Assembly (NCBI GenBank): GCA_948474755.1
Contig: CAOLHI010001302.1
Span: forward strand, 62,001 to 126,000
From: Ctenosaura bakeri
Lineage: Eukaryota > Chordata > Lepidosauria > Squamata > Iguanidae
Length of the DNA: 64,000 bases
Direction: 5' to 3'
The notes beneath the pieces are model-generated. The model was not told the DNA's origin and ran no database searches. It saw only the letters and a program-made list of their open reading frames with translations. The position numbers and the translations under genes were made by a program. Shown piece after piece: positions 22,993 through 33,454 of this stretch (positions are counted from its first letter, which is position 1; every line of letters starts with the position of its first letter).

Positions 22993-23658
22993 TAGATTGG
23001 GGCTGTGTTCCTTGACTTCTGGTGTAAATTGAGACTGATGTAAACAGGGAAAACAAGTTTCATATGGAATCATTGGAGACAAAAGGGATATATTCTGATG
23101 GAGGTAGAGGAGCTGCAAAGTTACTCAATCCACTACCAGTGTAAAGAGGTTAAAGAATTTTAAAGAAGCAATGTTAAAGAAAAATAAAACATGAGAGATT
23201 GCCTTTTCCAGGCTAGAGAAATGTGCACATACTCTCCAGAGAAGGGGCAGAAACTGTTGATCCCAAGGGGGCTTGCCTGGGGTGAGCTGACTTGTCATTA
23301 GATAACAGTACACACAGTGAGATCAATTGTGAAAACTCTATTCTTCTACTGTGCCTTCTCCAACAGGTTTCTTACATGGAGAAGAAACATCAGGAGAGAG
23401 AAGGGAGGTGTGCCTTCTGTTGGGTCTTATGCAGCTGTTGCAGAGGCACAACAAAAGGAAAGGCTGAACATTTCCAACTGTGCCCTTTTCAGCAAAGTTT
23501 CTGGGTGAACAAAGCAGATTTCACTTAAGCATGCTGAGGAAACCCCTCCTAGCCACACTTAAACTTCAAGGTTTTAGTTCTCTTCAGCCTCATGACCTAT
23601 TTCAAAGCAGACAAAGGAGATCTCTCTCTTCCAGCAACACCAAGGCCATCTCCGCCCT
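22993..23658. other. No gene seen
   Basis: Only short frames without recognisable products are present, on both strands. Confidence 0.5.
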
Positions 23659-23808
23659 TCTGGAATTCTGGTGGTTATAGTTTACTGAGTCCCAAGAGCT
23701 CTCTGGCTGAGAATTTTAAACACCTCTCCCTAAACTATAAATCCCAGAATTTCACAGGATGTTGAAAGTGAAATAATAGCACTATAACAGTATAGTGCAG
23801 AAATACCT
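23659..23808. mobile_element. Foldback MITE, family A, left end missing
   Basis: The copy starts inside the left arm (CTGGAATTCTGGTGGTTATAG), passes the centre (CTCTCTGGCTGAGAATTTTA), and ends with GAAATAATAGCACTATAACA and GTGCAGAAATACCTC. The outer half of the left arm is absent. Confidence 0.8.
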
Positions 23809-24191
23809 CAAAACTGCAGTTGCTTTCTCTGCCTACCCATTTCCCCAGCTTATGTAAGTAAAGGAAAACCAGTCCAACTGCCAACTCCACACCCAAAGTT
23901 TGAAACAGCTTTGCTCTCTCACCTCACTCTCTTTGTTATCTTACTTCTCCCTCTCTGCTCTCCCACTTAGCTTAACTGCACAGGACATTGGAACAGTTGT
24001 GCATTTTGGATGAAACTTTCCTTGTTTCTCTTCTTTTCTTTAATTTTTTTTCTGGAGAAATTTCAGTGATATAAATTGAAACAACACAAATTAAGACTTT
24101 CATGTTATAGGATTGCAACTAGACATAGACATCTTGAAAGTTTGTTTTCGTTAAAAAAAAAACCTCTGAATTTTCTCAGGAAATGTATCTA

Positions 24192-24394
24192 AGAGCCTTT
24201 CTGCACTACACTGTTGTTGTGCTATTATTCCACTTTCAACATCCTGTGGAATTCTGGGGTTTGTAGCTTACTGAGGCAAAGAGCTATCTGGCTAAGAATT
24301 CTAAATGTCCCTCCCTAAATTTCAGATCCCAGGATTCCATAGGATGTTGAAAGTGGAATAATAGCACAACAACAGTGTAGTGCAGAAAGGCTCA
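24192..24394. mobile_element. Foldback MITE, family A, with covarying arms
   Basis: A complete palindrome of about 203 bp. The outer 50 or so bases of the two arms are perfect reverse complements of each other, although both differ from the other copies: left arm CTGTTGTTGTGCTATTATTC (24211-24230), right arm on the other strand also CTGTTGTTGTGCTATTATTC, where the usual sequence is CTGTTATAGTGC. There is no ORF. It could extrude or transcribe as a long hairpin. Confidence 0.92.
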
Positions 24395-26542
24395 AAGTAA
24401 TGTAATACTTCATTGAGTTTGTTCTCAAATGAAGTAATGAATATTTTTTGTAATTTTTTCCCATTGAGAAAAGATCTTTAAAAGGACATATTTTTGAACC
24501 CTAATCACACTTTAGGACTAACTAAATACCAAATTCACAGATGGCTGTTCACACAGAAAACAGCATTTTCCATACTGTTTCCTGCACACAAAAAAGAGGG
24601 GGGAAAGCTGCTTCCTGTGTAAAATAATGACATACTAATTTTGTATGAATTATTAACAAGTCCCAAACCACAATGATTCTTGTCTGTTCTGGATCCTTCT
24701 TGTCAGGATTTTTTTGACACTTGAATAATAAGATTATTTTTTAACAGTTTTTGGAATATTTTTTGATTATTTTTTTTCCATCTCTAATAGATCATCCATC
24801 AAAACAATTGTTTGAAAACTGGTGAGAAGGGTTCTTTTGAATGAAATTTTCAAGTAGCCTGACATGCAACATAATATGTCAATTGAAGCAGAGAAGAAAT
24901 ATGTGTGCACTATTAAATGCAATAAATCAACCAATCTGGGAGCAGTTTTTATAAGAATATATTGCTACAATGTATATGGCCATATTTTAGAAAGATATAT
25001 TGCTACAATGTACAGTGAATGCTGTATTACTTAACTCCTTTTCTATGTGTACAAAAACATGTAACATACCAATCATACACTTTGAACATTTGAAAGCTAA
25101 TACCCTTTTGTGTCCTTTTGGTTTCTGTTTATTAAGATATGGTCCAACAGTGGATATGGATTTTCTTTTCTTTTTTTTTAAAAAAAAATCATGGATAGAC
25201 ATGGCTTATTCTTATTCTTAACCTTAAAAACATTTTCCTTAGAATAATTTAATTCATAGTTCATAATCTTGAAAAGTATTTGAATTTCTCATTTATCGCT
25301 GGATTTTGCTGTTCTTCGGAACAAGGAATTCAAGATGCAGGTTACTCATTTTAGATGCCAAAGCATGGGAAAACGTGGATTCAGAAGAATTACCAAAAAA
25401 AGGGTTGAATAGAATTCCATTGATACAACTGAACTTTCACAATAATGTGACAAGCACTAGTAGACAGGTAGAAAATTTGGTCTGTCAGTAATCATAAGTA
25501 TACAAACTTGAAATTGCTAGATGTTATATGACAAGTTAAGAGCAGCTTAGCAAAACAGAGTAGACAGGTGAACCCCAGGATCATCACCACCATAGACTGA
25601 GAGAGAAGTGTAAAAAAATTGAAAGTCATCACACCTTCAACTTCTTTTTATGTAGAATATCAGAGGCATTTTATTTTTAAGACATTATTCTGAACCACAT
25701 TTTCTGATGTCCAGTATGTAAGAGAATACGTTAAAAAAAAAATCTGCTCCTAAAGAAAGAGTGGTGAATGAAATTAAATCTAATTATTCATATTTATTCC
25801 AATAGACATGCAGAAGAAGGATTGATAGTGACAAAGAATGACTTCTTAGTTTTAATCTAGTCTAAGTAGCATCTAGATCCCACTAGATCTCTGGACTTCC
25901 ACTCATAAAGTTTTTAGTCACTCTGTTGGAGCTCACCTGTATCTTGAAAGAACAAGTTATAATAGAAATATGGAAGAGACGGACTCAACAACAATCTCTA
26001 TACAGTTAACCCTCAAACCTTAAACGTCTTTTTGTAAAACCACAGGGAAAATAAGGGGGGGAAAGGAAAGGAAATGGAATAGGATGAACAACATCAGCTA
26101 TAACTGCTAAAATAAGCACTTTACTCACACACAAAAAAGCTAAATTTGACCCAAGTTATTGTGATACAATAATAGTATTTTAGATTGTTTGCCTAGCCTT
26201 TGCTGTTTTTGAAGTCATCGTTGTACCTTTACTGTGGTATCAACAAGACACAGGCCCCATAATCTGCACAAAATTACTTTCTTTCTTATATTTTTCCTCT
26301 TTGTAACCTGTTTCCTAAGGTTATTGCTACTGTTTTTACTGGCCTGCTTGCTGAGAGGAAATCTTTGTAAGGGGCTCATAAACTAGTGTCTGAAATACTT
26401 TTCAGTCAAGAGTTGACACTAAAGTTTTCAATAAAAATTCCTTCTAAATTCCAATGTTACCAGATTTGTTCCAGTTTGTTGCAACTTTGTACCAATTTGG
26501 TTTGGTATATTCTGGTGTTCATATATCCAAAGGGGTTGGCTT
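24395..26542. other. No gene seen
   Basis: AT-rich sequence. A short direct duplication of ATATTGCTACAATGTA occurs at about 24958-25012, and a T-run followed by an A-run at about 25163-25188. No repeat family is recognised. Confidence 0.45.
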
Positions 26543-27022
26543 GGGCCCTTTCCACATGGGGTTTAAAAAACGGTGTAGAGCGACCTCTGACGGAGGTCAT
26601 CTACACCGTAAAGTGGATTGGGGCGGACTACTTTTGTGTAGTTCCACACCCCAAATCCATGCTAGGGCTACCGGAAGTGGCAGCGCCGCGTGCTTTTTAA
26701 AAACCACTTTCGAAGAGGTTTTTAAAAAGCACGATCGTGCAGTCTCGTGCAGCCCCGTTGCAGCGCCCGGTGTGGATTTGCAGGCGTGCGCAAGGGCGTG
26801 CCTGCAGATCTGCCGGGCGTGGGCTTTCTGGCTGGTGAGCTTCTCCGGTTGGTGGAGAGCCTCCGCCAGTCGTAAGCCGCCATTTTGGGCCCCGCAGGAC
26901 GCTGCGGGACGCTGAGGAATGTGGAGCAGTGAAAACGCGCTGCCCCATGTGGTGATGGACTCAGGTAAGCTCCGTTTCAGGATGTCTCAGGACTTTTTTT
27001 TCCTTCACGTGTGGAAAGAGCC
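26543..27022. mobile_element. GC-rich terminal-inverted-repeat element, family C
   Basis: An element of about 480 bp with ends GGGCCCTTTCCACATGGGG and CGTGTGGAAAGAGCC. Its middle is strikingly GC- and CpG-rich against the AT-rich surroundings. It holds two strong hairpins: 26571-26608 (CGGTGTAGA...TCTACACCG type) and 26690-26732 (16-bp perfect stem, GTGCTTTTTAAAAACC with its complement, 11-base loop), followed by the palindrome GCACGATCGTGC. A further inverted copy of the left end, CCCCATGTGG, lies near 26943. Flanking 8-mers TTGGCTTG and TTGGTTAA share TTGG. No transposase is visible; open frames crossing it are artefacts of composition. Confidence 0.75.
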
Positions 27023-27285
27023 TTGGTTAACCTGGAAATAGCAAAAGGATTTATTTTATTTTTTTTGTTCAAATGATCTTCACATTTTTTCCAAACACAA
27101 TCAAGCGGTGCCAATGGGAACAAAGCACACATACATTTTGAGGTAAATTTCCAATGAAGAATAAGATTTCTGCTATTTCCTTCAACGGATTATTCAAAAA
27201 TATCAGCAAAATTGAAGAGGCTAGAAAGTTACTACAATGAGTACACTGACAAACGATAGGAATTGGTAACTGTGCAGTAGTAAAT

Positions 27286-27925
27286 TATGAATCATAGAAT
27301 CATAGAACAATAGAGTTGGAAGAGACAACAGGGACCCTCCAGTCAAACTCCCTGCTATGCAGGAACGCACATCAAAGCACTTCCAACAGATGGCCATCCA
27401 GCCGCTGCTTAAAAACCTCCAAAGGAGGAGACTCCACCACACTCCAAGGCAGTGTATTCCACTGCTGAACAGCTCTGACCATTAGGAAGTTCTTCCTGAG
27501 GTTTAAGCGGAATCTCTTTCCCTGCAGTTTGAATCCATTGTTCCTTGTCTTAGTCTCTGGAGCAGCAGAAAACAAGCCCGCTCCCTCCTTGACATGACAC
27601 CCATTCAAATATTTAAAAATGACTATCATGTCACCTCTTAACTTTTTCTTCTGCAGACTAAATATCCCCAGTTCCCTAAGCTGTTCCTCATAGGGCATGG
27701 CTTCCAGATCCTTCACCATTTTGGCTGTCCTCCTCCATACACTCTCTAGCTTGTCTTTCTTGAAATGAGGTGCCCAGAACTGGACAGTATTCCAGATGAG
27801 GCCTAACCAAAGCACAATAGAGTGATACCATTACCTCCCTTGATCTAGACACCATACTTCTATTGATGCAACCAAGAATCGTGCTGGCTTTTATTCTCTT
27901 GATTTGTTCCACTGATCTGCATTAA
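27286..27925 (-). mobile_element. CR1 LINE 3' end, minus strand
   Basis: This is a 5'-truncated CR1 retrotransposon. The 3' terminus at 27286-27305 has the octamer-type repeat of CR1 (AATCATAG twice on the plus strand). On the minus strand the C-terminal part of the ORF is readable: [10 protein letters not shown], then EQLRELGIFSLQKKKLRGD, NGFKLQGKRFRLNLRKNF and AVQQWNTLPWSVV. This is the hallmark CR1 C-terminus, just downstream of the RT domain. The RT active site itself is not present. Confidence 0.95.
27372..27912 (-). pseudogene. CR1 ORF2 C-terminal remnant
   Basis: A 147-codon frame (27815-27372) carries the RT-distal C-terminus. The preceding part (27912-27688) is in another frame and reads [15 protein letters not shown], the CR1 block just before it. 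A frameshift near 27790-27815 separates them, within what is normally one continuous [11 protein letters not shown] region. The catalytic domains are missing, so no activity is expected. Confidence 0.85.
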
Positions 27926-27934
27926 TTGTTGTTG

Positions 27935-28056
27935 TTGTTGTTGTTTTAATTTTGCTTGCTATAGGTGTCTAATGTTTTGCTTTAAATTTTGGCATCACAC
28001 TGAATTTGTTTTAAACTGAAGGGTAGAAATTTATTTTTTAAAATAAATAAATAGAT
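27935..28056 (+). mobile_element. LINE-like 3' tail with (TTG)n
   Basis: A TTG trinucleotide run (27936-27953) is followed by a TTTTAAACTGAAGGGTAG block and AAAATAAATAAATAG, resembling a degraded LINE 3' terminus. No coding part is present. Confidence 0.3.
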
Positions 28057-28850
28057 GACTATAATTTTGTTGGTAAACTTCATGAAGTAAATCACTTTAC
28101 AGTGCAATTACCAATGTAAGGACACCATAGAAACTTTTCCTCTTACACAAACAGATTACTGGGCTTTTTTTAAAAAAATGCAAGCAGCAGGGATGGCAAT
28201 AATGTTACTGAAGAGAAGAGCTGAACCAGTTGGAGTTTTGAAGCATTGCCCCATATGGCCATGCTTCCAGAATGTTGGCATACATGTAAATAGATCCATT
28301 AACCTGGAGACGAGAACAGGCCTTCTATGGGCGGGGGGGGAGTTAGAATGATTAGGGTTAGACAAAGCCACCTTTAAAAATAAGATTTGTTGATGAATTA
28401 CAGTTGCAGCAGATGTTTCATAACATGTTTTTCAGCATTTTGTGTGTCATGGAGCATCACTTTCTATGTAGAACATGCCCTTGGAAGCCATCATACCTCC
28501 AGGTAAATATATAAGTCTCATGTCCTGAGAATAAGCCAAAGATATGTAAGAAAGCTTTTTTTTTTTTTTAAAGTATTCTCCATCTTTTTAAAGTCTTCTA
28601 GTAGCCGGTGCAATTACAAGAAGCCCCCACCCCTGTGATTCTCAAAGCTTGGTGAGATGAGTGATGAAAGTCCTCTGATTTTCCAGAACTGTGTGGACTA
28701 GAAGCTGATTCATGCCCAGCTCCCCACCCCCACCCCCCGCCGCTTGCCCATCTCTTCAAATACCAGATCAGGATACACAGTTCAGTGAGGTGAAACTGGA
28801 GAGTTAATTACTCTATGTGTTCTTCTGTTGTCAGTTAAGATGGTCTAAAG
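28057..28850. other. No gene seen
   Basis: There is an oligo-T run at about 28555-28571 and a C-rich patch at about 28718-28742. Nothing else is recognised. Confidence 0.5.
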
Positions 28851-29189
28851 CAGGGCTTTCCAAATGGTGTGTTGTGACACGTTAGTGAGTCGCCTGAAAG
28901 GTGTAGGTGTGTCATCTCCCTGGACTGAGAATGAGCTCCCCTACCCGAGCCTTGGAAATGTATGTTATATGTTATAAATAAATCATATATTTTTAAAAAT
29001 ACAAATGAAAAGTTTTCATGAGATATGTTGTGCCCCATACATTTCATTATTGCAATTTATGTATGTGCCCAGATCTTTTATCAGGGATTAATTTAACTTC
29101 CGGTTTGCTAGTAAAACTGAATTACTGTGTCACAAAATGATGCATGTCTAAAAAGTGTTTCACCAACATGAAAAGTTTGGAAAGCTCTG
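28851..29189. mobile_element. hAT-like non-autonomous element with target-site duplication
   Basis: A 339-bp element starting CAGGGCTTTCCAAATGGTG and ending AGTTTGGAAAGCTCTG. The terminal inverted repeats are about 16 bp (CAGRGCTTTCCAAA). The flanking 8-mers are GTCTAAAG on the left and GTCTAGAG on the right, 7 of 8 identical, which fits the 8-bp target duplication of hAT elements. CAGRG ends are typical of the Charlie group. There is no transposase frame. Confidence 0.8.
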
Positions 29190-29199
29190 GTCTAGAGGG

Positions 29200-29450
29200 A
29201 TATCTAGAGAGGCAGAAGCCACTCTTCGTGGCCATATGGGGACCAGGGACAAAGGACAATAAAAGACAGGGAATAAAATTTCAACTCCATTAGCAACAGG
29301 CCAGTAATTTTCCTTGAGATCCAGGATGCCCCTGTTCTGCGCAAAGCTAACTGCCCCTTTCTTAGGCACAGAACATTAAATTTCTCAACAAGTTCCTGTA
29401 CTGTCACATCCAGAAAAAAATAGGTACTGTATAGGTACAACTTGTCAATG
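29200..29450 (+). repeat. Unclassified repeat D, copy 3
   Basis: It aligns with copy 1 at about 600-840. Shared blocks are GACAGGGAATAAAATTTCAA, CTAACTGCCCCTTTCTTAGG, GTTCCTGTACTGTCACATCC and a TGTATAGGTA end. It lies immediately downstream of the hAT-like element. Confidence 0.6.
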
Positions 29451-30265
29451 AATATTTGAATATTTGTAGTCTCTCATGATTAATTTATTATAATGCTTGC
29501 CTTATTTCCTTTAACACCACTACTCATGCATGCAGTCACACTTCACAGCACTAGAACCTATTTGGTAGGGGAAATTACAGTCACATTCATTTTAGGGTAA
29601 TCAACCAACCATGGCATAAATCAACAACAAAAGGTTCATAGCCAGATGTGTCCTGGCAATACATCCATGCATTTTTTAAAATTACAGCTTTATGAAGAAT
29701 TTTTCATTTCCTGAGAGCTGTTGGTCACTAAACAACCATAATGGCACTGTTCTAAATTAGATGTTACTTATTTATATTTGTGTGTGTGTTCATTTATTGG
29801 CCTAGCATCTTTGATATTTGGAAGCAGGCCTAGCCTTATTAAAAAGAAGAGTGAAAAGATCACCTCAGAAAGAAGATAGGAGGGGCACAAATGAGCAACA
29901 AATGATTTTTTTTCAAACACCTCTGTTATTGTTTTGGATTTTACTAGTATGGATGAGAGAGAGAGGAGTGCATGGATTTTTTTATCTCATGTATCAAAAT
30001 ATTCAGGCTGATGGTAGGTAGGCATTATGTATTTTGTCATAGAAGTATAGAGGACGGTCAGCAATACACGTTGTCTTTCATTTGCTTCAGAAAACAGTGA
30101 CAATGATAAAATCTCAAATCAAATATCAGAAATAGCAATCACAGAAAAAAATGTAGGGAAACACTTCAACCATTTAGGTTACTCGTTCTGTGACCTTGGG
30201 GTAGCCATCCCTCAACAAAAAACCTGAAAGCAATAGCACGTAAACAACCCACCTCTCCATTCCAA
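29451..30265. other. No gene seen
   Basis: I recognise no repeat family. A 67-codon frame at 29818-30021 shows no domain. Confidence 0.5.
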
Positions 30266-30478
30266 CTGTTACTACTGTGGTCTTAGAAGGAGAGGGGAAT
30301 AGGCAATACCGGCCTGGCTTAATCCCCTTCCCCACTGCTATTCCCTTTTCCTTATGTTTAATATCTTATTTAGATTGTAAGCCGAAGGGCAGAGAACAGC
30401 CAAATTAATGATTTGTAAGCCACTCCAGGATTCTTTTTGGCTGAAGGACAAGATATAAGTGCTCTAAATAAATAAGCA
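30266..30478 (+). mobile_element. LINE/SINE 3' tail, unclassified
   Basis: The sequence TTTAGATTGTAAGCCGAAGG, GCAGAGAACAGCC, TTTGTAAGCCACTCCAGG, GGCTGAAGGACAAGATATAA and GCTCTAAATAAATAAGC is a pattern seen at the 3' ends of reptile and other amniote LINEs and their partner SINEs. The coding region is absent. Confidence 0.5.
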
Positions 30479-31002
30479 TACCCTTCCAAGAAAAATTCTA
30501 CTGTGAAACAGAAGAATAAGAATTCATCAGGTCTGTTCAACGCCATTTCCTGTGACTTGCACAAAGACAAAAACTTTGTGTATCAGTATCAAAATTAATT
30601 AGCTTTTCTTGTTAGGTTTATTTGTATTGTGCCCCAACTTCTGATTGTTTTATTGTCTATGTTAAGCCATTTTCTTTGCCTGCAATTTCTGCATTTCTGT
30701 TCCCTCTGGCTATCCCACAGCTTGAGTCTATCCTGAGGTTAACTCTACTTGCATTGGGCAACCATACATATGTTTATCTGCTTATCAATACTGGGTGTAT
30801 TTTTCATTTCCTATTAACTGCTAAATGACAATTTTTGAGAGAATTATCTGCTGGTATGTGTTGCATTCCTAATTCTCCTCCTTCCACAGCATATGTAAAA
30901 ATACTTAATAACTGAAGCCATATTTCATGACTCTGATGAGAGGGGCTAGAGTCCATGAAACCTTACTCCAAATAAAATTTACGCCAGCTAAAAGATGCAA
31001 GT

Positions 31003-31101
31003 GTCTCTCTCTCTCTCTCTCTCTCTCCACACACACACACACACACACACAAACATACACACACATGCTCACATGCACACACACACATACACACACACAA
31101 T
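31003..31101. repeat. Compound (CT)n(CA)n microsatellite
   Basis: About 24 bases of CT repeat run into about 70 bases of CA repeat with a few interruptions. Apparent Arg/Glu- and Val/Cys-repeat frames across it are artefacts. Confidence 0.95.
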
Positions 31102-31384
31102 GGAATTACATAGCTGTCCTTCTCCATAAAATTCCTAGTTTGCAGAGTATTTTGTCCAGTCCTCATTATGATATTGGAGCTTGTTTCCAAACCTTTCCTC
31201 TCATTTTCTGGACTGCTAGCTATTGATTTCTGACCATTTAGTCTAACTTTATCCTTGGCCTTCTGTTTTGTGCAGGGTTTTTGTTTGTTTGTTTGCTTTT
31301 TCAAAAATGTCAAATAAAGGAACACTCATTTCAGTGAGCATTTCTTCTATAGTCTGAAGTGGAATATCCCAGACACAAATGAAC

Positions 31385-31505
31385 CTTTTCATGAGAAAAA
31401 GAAATAATGGAAGCACCCTTCAGACTAACTCAGCGGGGGGGGGGTATATTTGAGCATAATCTTATAAGTACTTATGTCCACTTCATCAGTTGCATCTAGT
31501 GAAGC
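31385..31505. repeat. Fragment of an interspersed repeat (unclassified)
   Basis: The pattern CACCCTTCAGACTAACTCAG, then a G-run (31434-31443), TTTGAGCATAATCTTATAAG and CTTCATCAGTTGCATCTAGT resembles a widespread amniote repeat end. I cannot assign a family. Confidence 0.3.
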
Positions 31506-31779
31506 TGCAATAGTTCTAAGCTTCAAAACAAAAACTCCCCAAAACTGACAGTGACACTACCAAAATACTGGTGTATCATAATACCCAGTACTGCAAAATG
31601 GGGAGATTGTCTTTCATACACATTTATCCTTCCTCAAGGGGAAAGCTTCAGTTATAGCTTTGATAACTCATTTTTTGTGTTCATGGATTTTGTTACTGTT
31701 CCTGCTGTATACAGAAGAACATGGTGTCAAGTATTGCTACAACTAAGAACATATATATTTCTCAGGGAATAGAGATTCA

Positions 31780-32680
31780 GCCTGTGGTGGATAGGGTTGT
31801 ACTCTACCTGAAATCTCAGGACACAGCTAGGACATGCTTCTGGACTCAGATCTGAGCTTGAATCCCTAGGTTTCAGTGGTGGCCAGGAGTACATTTGTAG
31901 GGCTAAAACCCATGTGTCCCCTGCACCCATTTGTTGAGATGTCAGATCTGGCTGCAGTGAGACATGCCTTGATTATATCCCACTTGGTATACTATAATGC
32001 ACTCTGTGTTGGACTTTGAAAACTGTTCAGAAACTTCAGTGGTTCCAAAATACTTCAGTCAGTTTGCTGATTGCAGCAGGTTACAAGGAGCACATAACCC
32101 TCCTGCTGAAGAACTCCACTGACTGACAATCCATTTCTGGATAGAATTCATAGTGCTGGTTTTGACCTTTAAAATCCCCCACAGCTTAGGTCCAGCCTGT
32201 TTGAAAAGCTGTGTCTCCCTACATGAGACTGCCTGTGCTCTAAGATCTGTGGTGGAAGGGTCTCTTTCAGGCCCACCACCATTCTATTGTCTGGTGAGGA
32301 TACGGGGTACAGACTTTTTCGTGGCTGCTCCCAAGTTGTGGAATTCCCTTGCCTGAGAGATCATGATGTCTCTCCAATGGCAGATAAAGACCTCTTTATT
32401 TATGTATTTATTTAAAGATGCATTTGGTGAGACAGATAGACTTTTTTAGGGGAGAGATAGTATAGTGTTTTCATTTAATTATATTTAGAATGCATTTCAA
32501 TGCTGTTTTGTGTTTTTAACTTGTGTTTTAAAATAAAAGCTAGTTAACTGCATTTTAATTTTTGCATTAAGAGGTTTTTAAAACTTTACTGTGCTTTTTA
32601 AGGTGTTGTGTGCCTGCCTTGAATCCCATGCTGGAAGAAAGACAAGCTATAAATTAAACAACCAAATAAACTTTTTTGTT
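31780..32680 (+). mobile_element. L2-type LINE C-terminal fragment, plus strand
   Basis: A degraded C-terminal part of an L2-clade ORF. The minus-strand copy at 34929-36080 has the same order of blocks: the region just after the RT palm, the SRLDYCNALY-type block (here around 31970-32010, with substitutions), LHWLP-type (about 32110), then VLTFKIPHSLGPACL and APKLWNSL near 32340. The element ends with CTTGAATCCCATGCTGG and ATAAATTAAACAACC at about 32615-32665. Stops break the frame throughout. Confidence 0.8.
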
Positions 32681-33311
32681 TTTTGTTTTAACGATGTCAG
32701 CTTAGTCTAAATATTTTAACTGCTTTAGGAAACCATCCTCTTTTGTTTCCTTCAAAATTAGGTTGGAAAAAGTGATGCAAGAAATCAAGAGACAGAAGTA
32801 CTAGATCTGCATGTGTGGCTACATCACCAGAGGAACAGATTAGAAGATGATACAGTGAGGAATAAAATTGAAATGTGCTTCCTGATACATGAAGAAACAA
32901 AGGGAGAGAGTTTTATGTGAGTTTACAGCCTAGCCATTTGATACTGGCTGTGTAAGAGCAATGACTTAACATAATCACAGTAAGATTTGATGAAGGGGTT
33001 GAACAGAAGCTGCTACAGATGGACTCCTTTAGGGAAATGTGAGCACTTCACATATGGTCTCAGTTTAGATTGCAGAGATGTTAATTTATAAAATGTAAAG
33101 ATGTCCATTAAAGTAAACCAGAACTGGTAGGGTTGAATCAAACAATGGAATCCAAACTGCACACTTCATTAAAGTATTGCCTTGTAGGGAATGAGTTTGT
33201 AGCATAATATGAGTCCTCTCTCTCCTTTAGGACAAGGACATATTCCCTCCTTCTCTGAATTCGTCATTCCTTGCATCCTGATGGTGGGTTTGTTGACATA
33301 ATACAAAAAGG
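32681..33311. other. No gene seen
   Basis: I recognise no repeat family or coding region here. Confidence 0.5.
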
Positions 33312-33454
33312 AATACCCTATTTGCTGGCTTATAAGATGCACTTTTTCCCAAAAAAATTACTGTTTGAAAATGGGATGTATCTTATATGCCAGCAAATAA
33401 TATTTGATAGTGTAGAAATGGTTGGTGTGTATTCTACGCCAGCAAATATGGTGA
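33312..33454. mobile_element. Short palindromic MITE with doubled right end
   Basis: The left end reads ACCCTATTTGCTGGCTTATA, then AGATGCACTTTTTCCC. The inverted counterpart GGGATGTATCTTATATGCCA, GCAAATA follows at 33374-33400. A second counterpart, TATTCTACGCCAGCAAATA, closes the element at 33430-33449. The structure is a foldback element with a duplicated right terminus. There is no ORF; the superfamily is uncertain. Confidence 0.6.

Noticed and set aside
26454..26915. 153-codon frame, with an opposite-strand frame
   Set aside because: It lies mostly within the GC-rich family C element; low stop density follows from composition and there is no recognisable product.
30905..31325. Cys/Val- and Arg/Glu-repeat frames
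   Set aside because: They are produced by the (CT)n(CA)n microsatellite.
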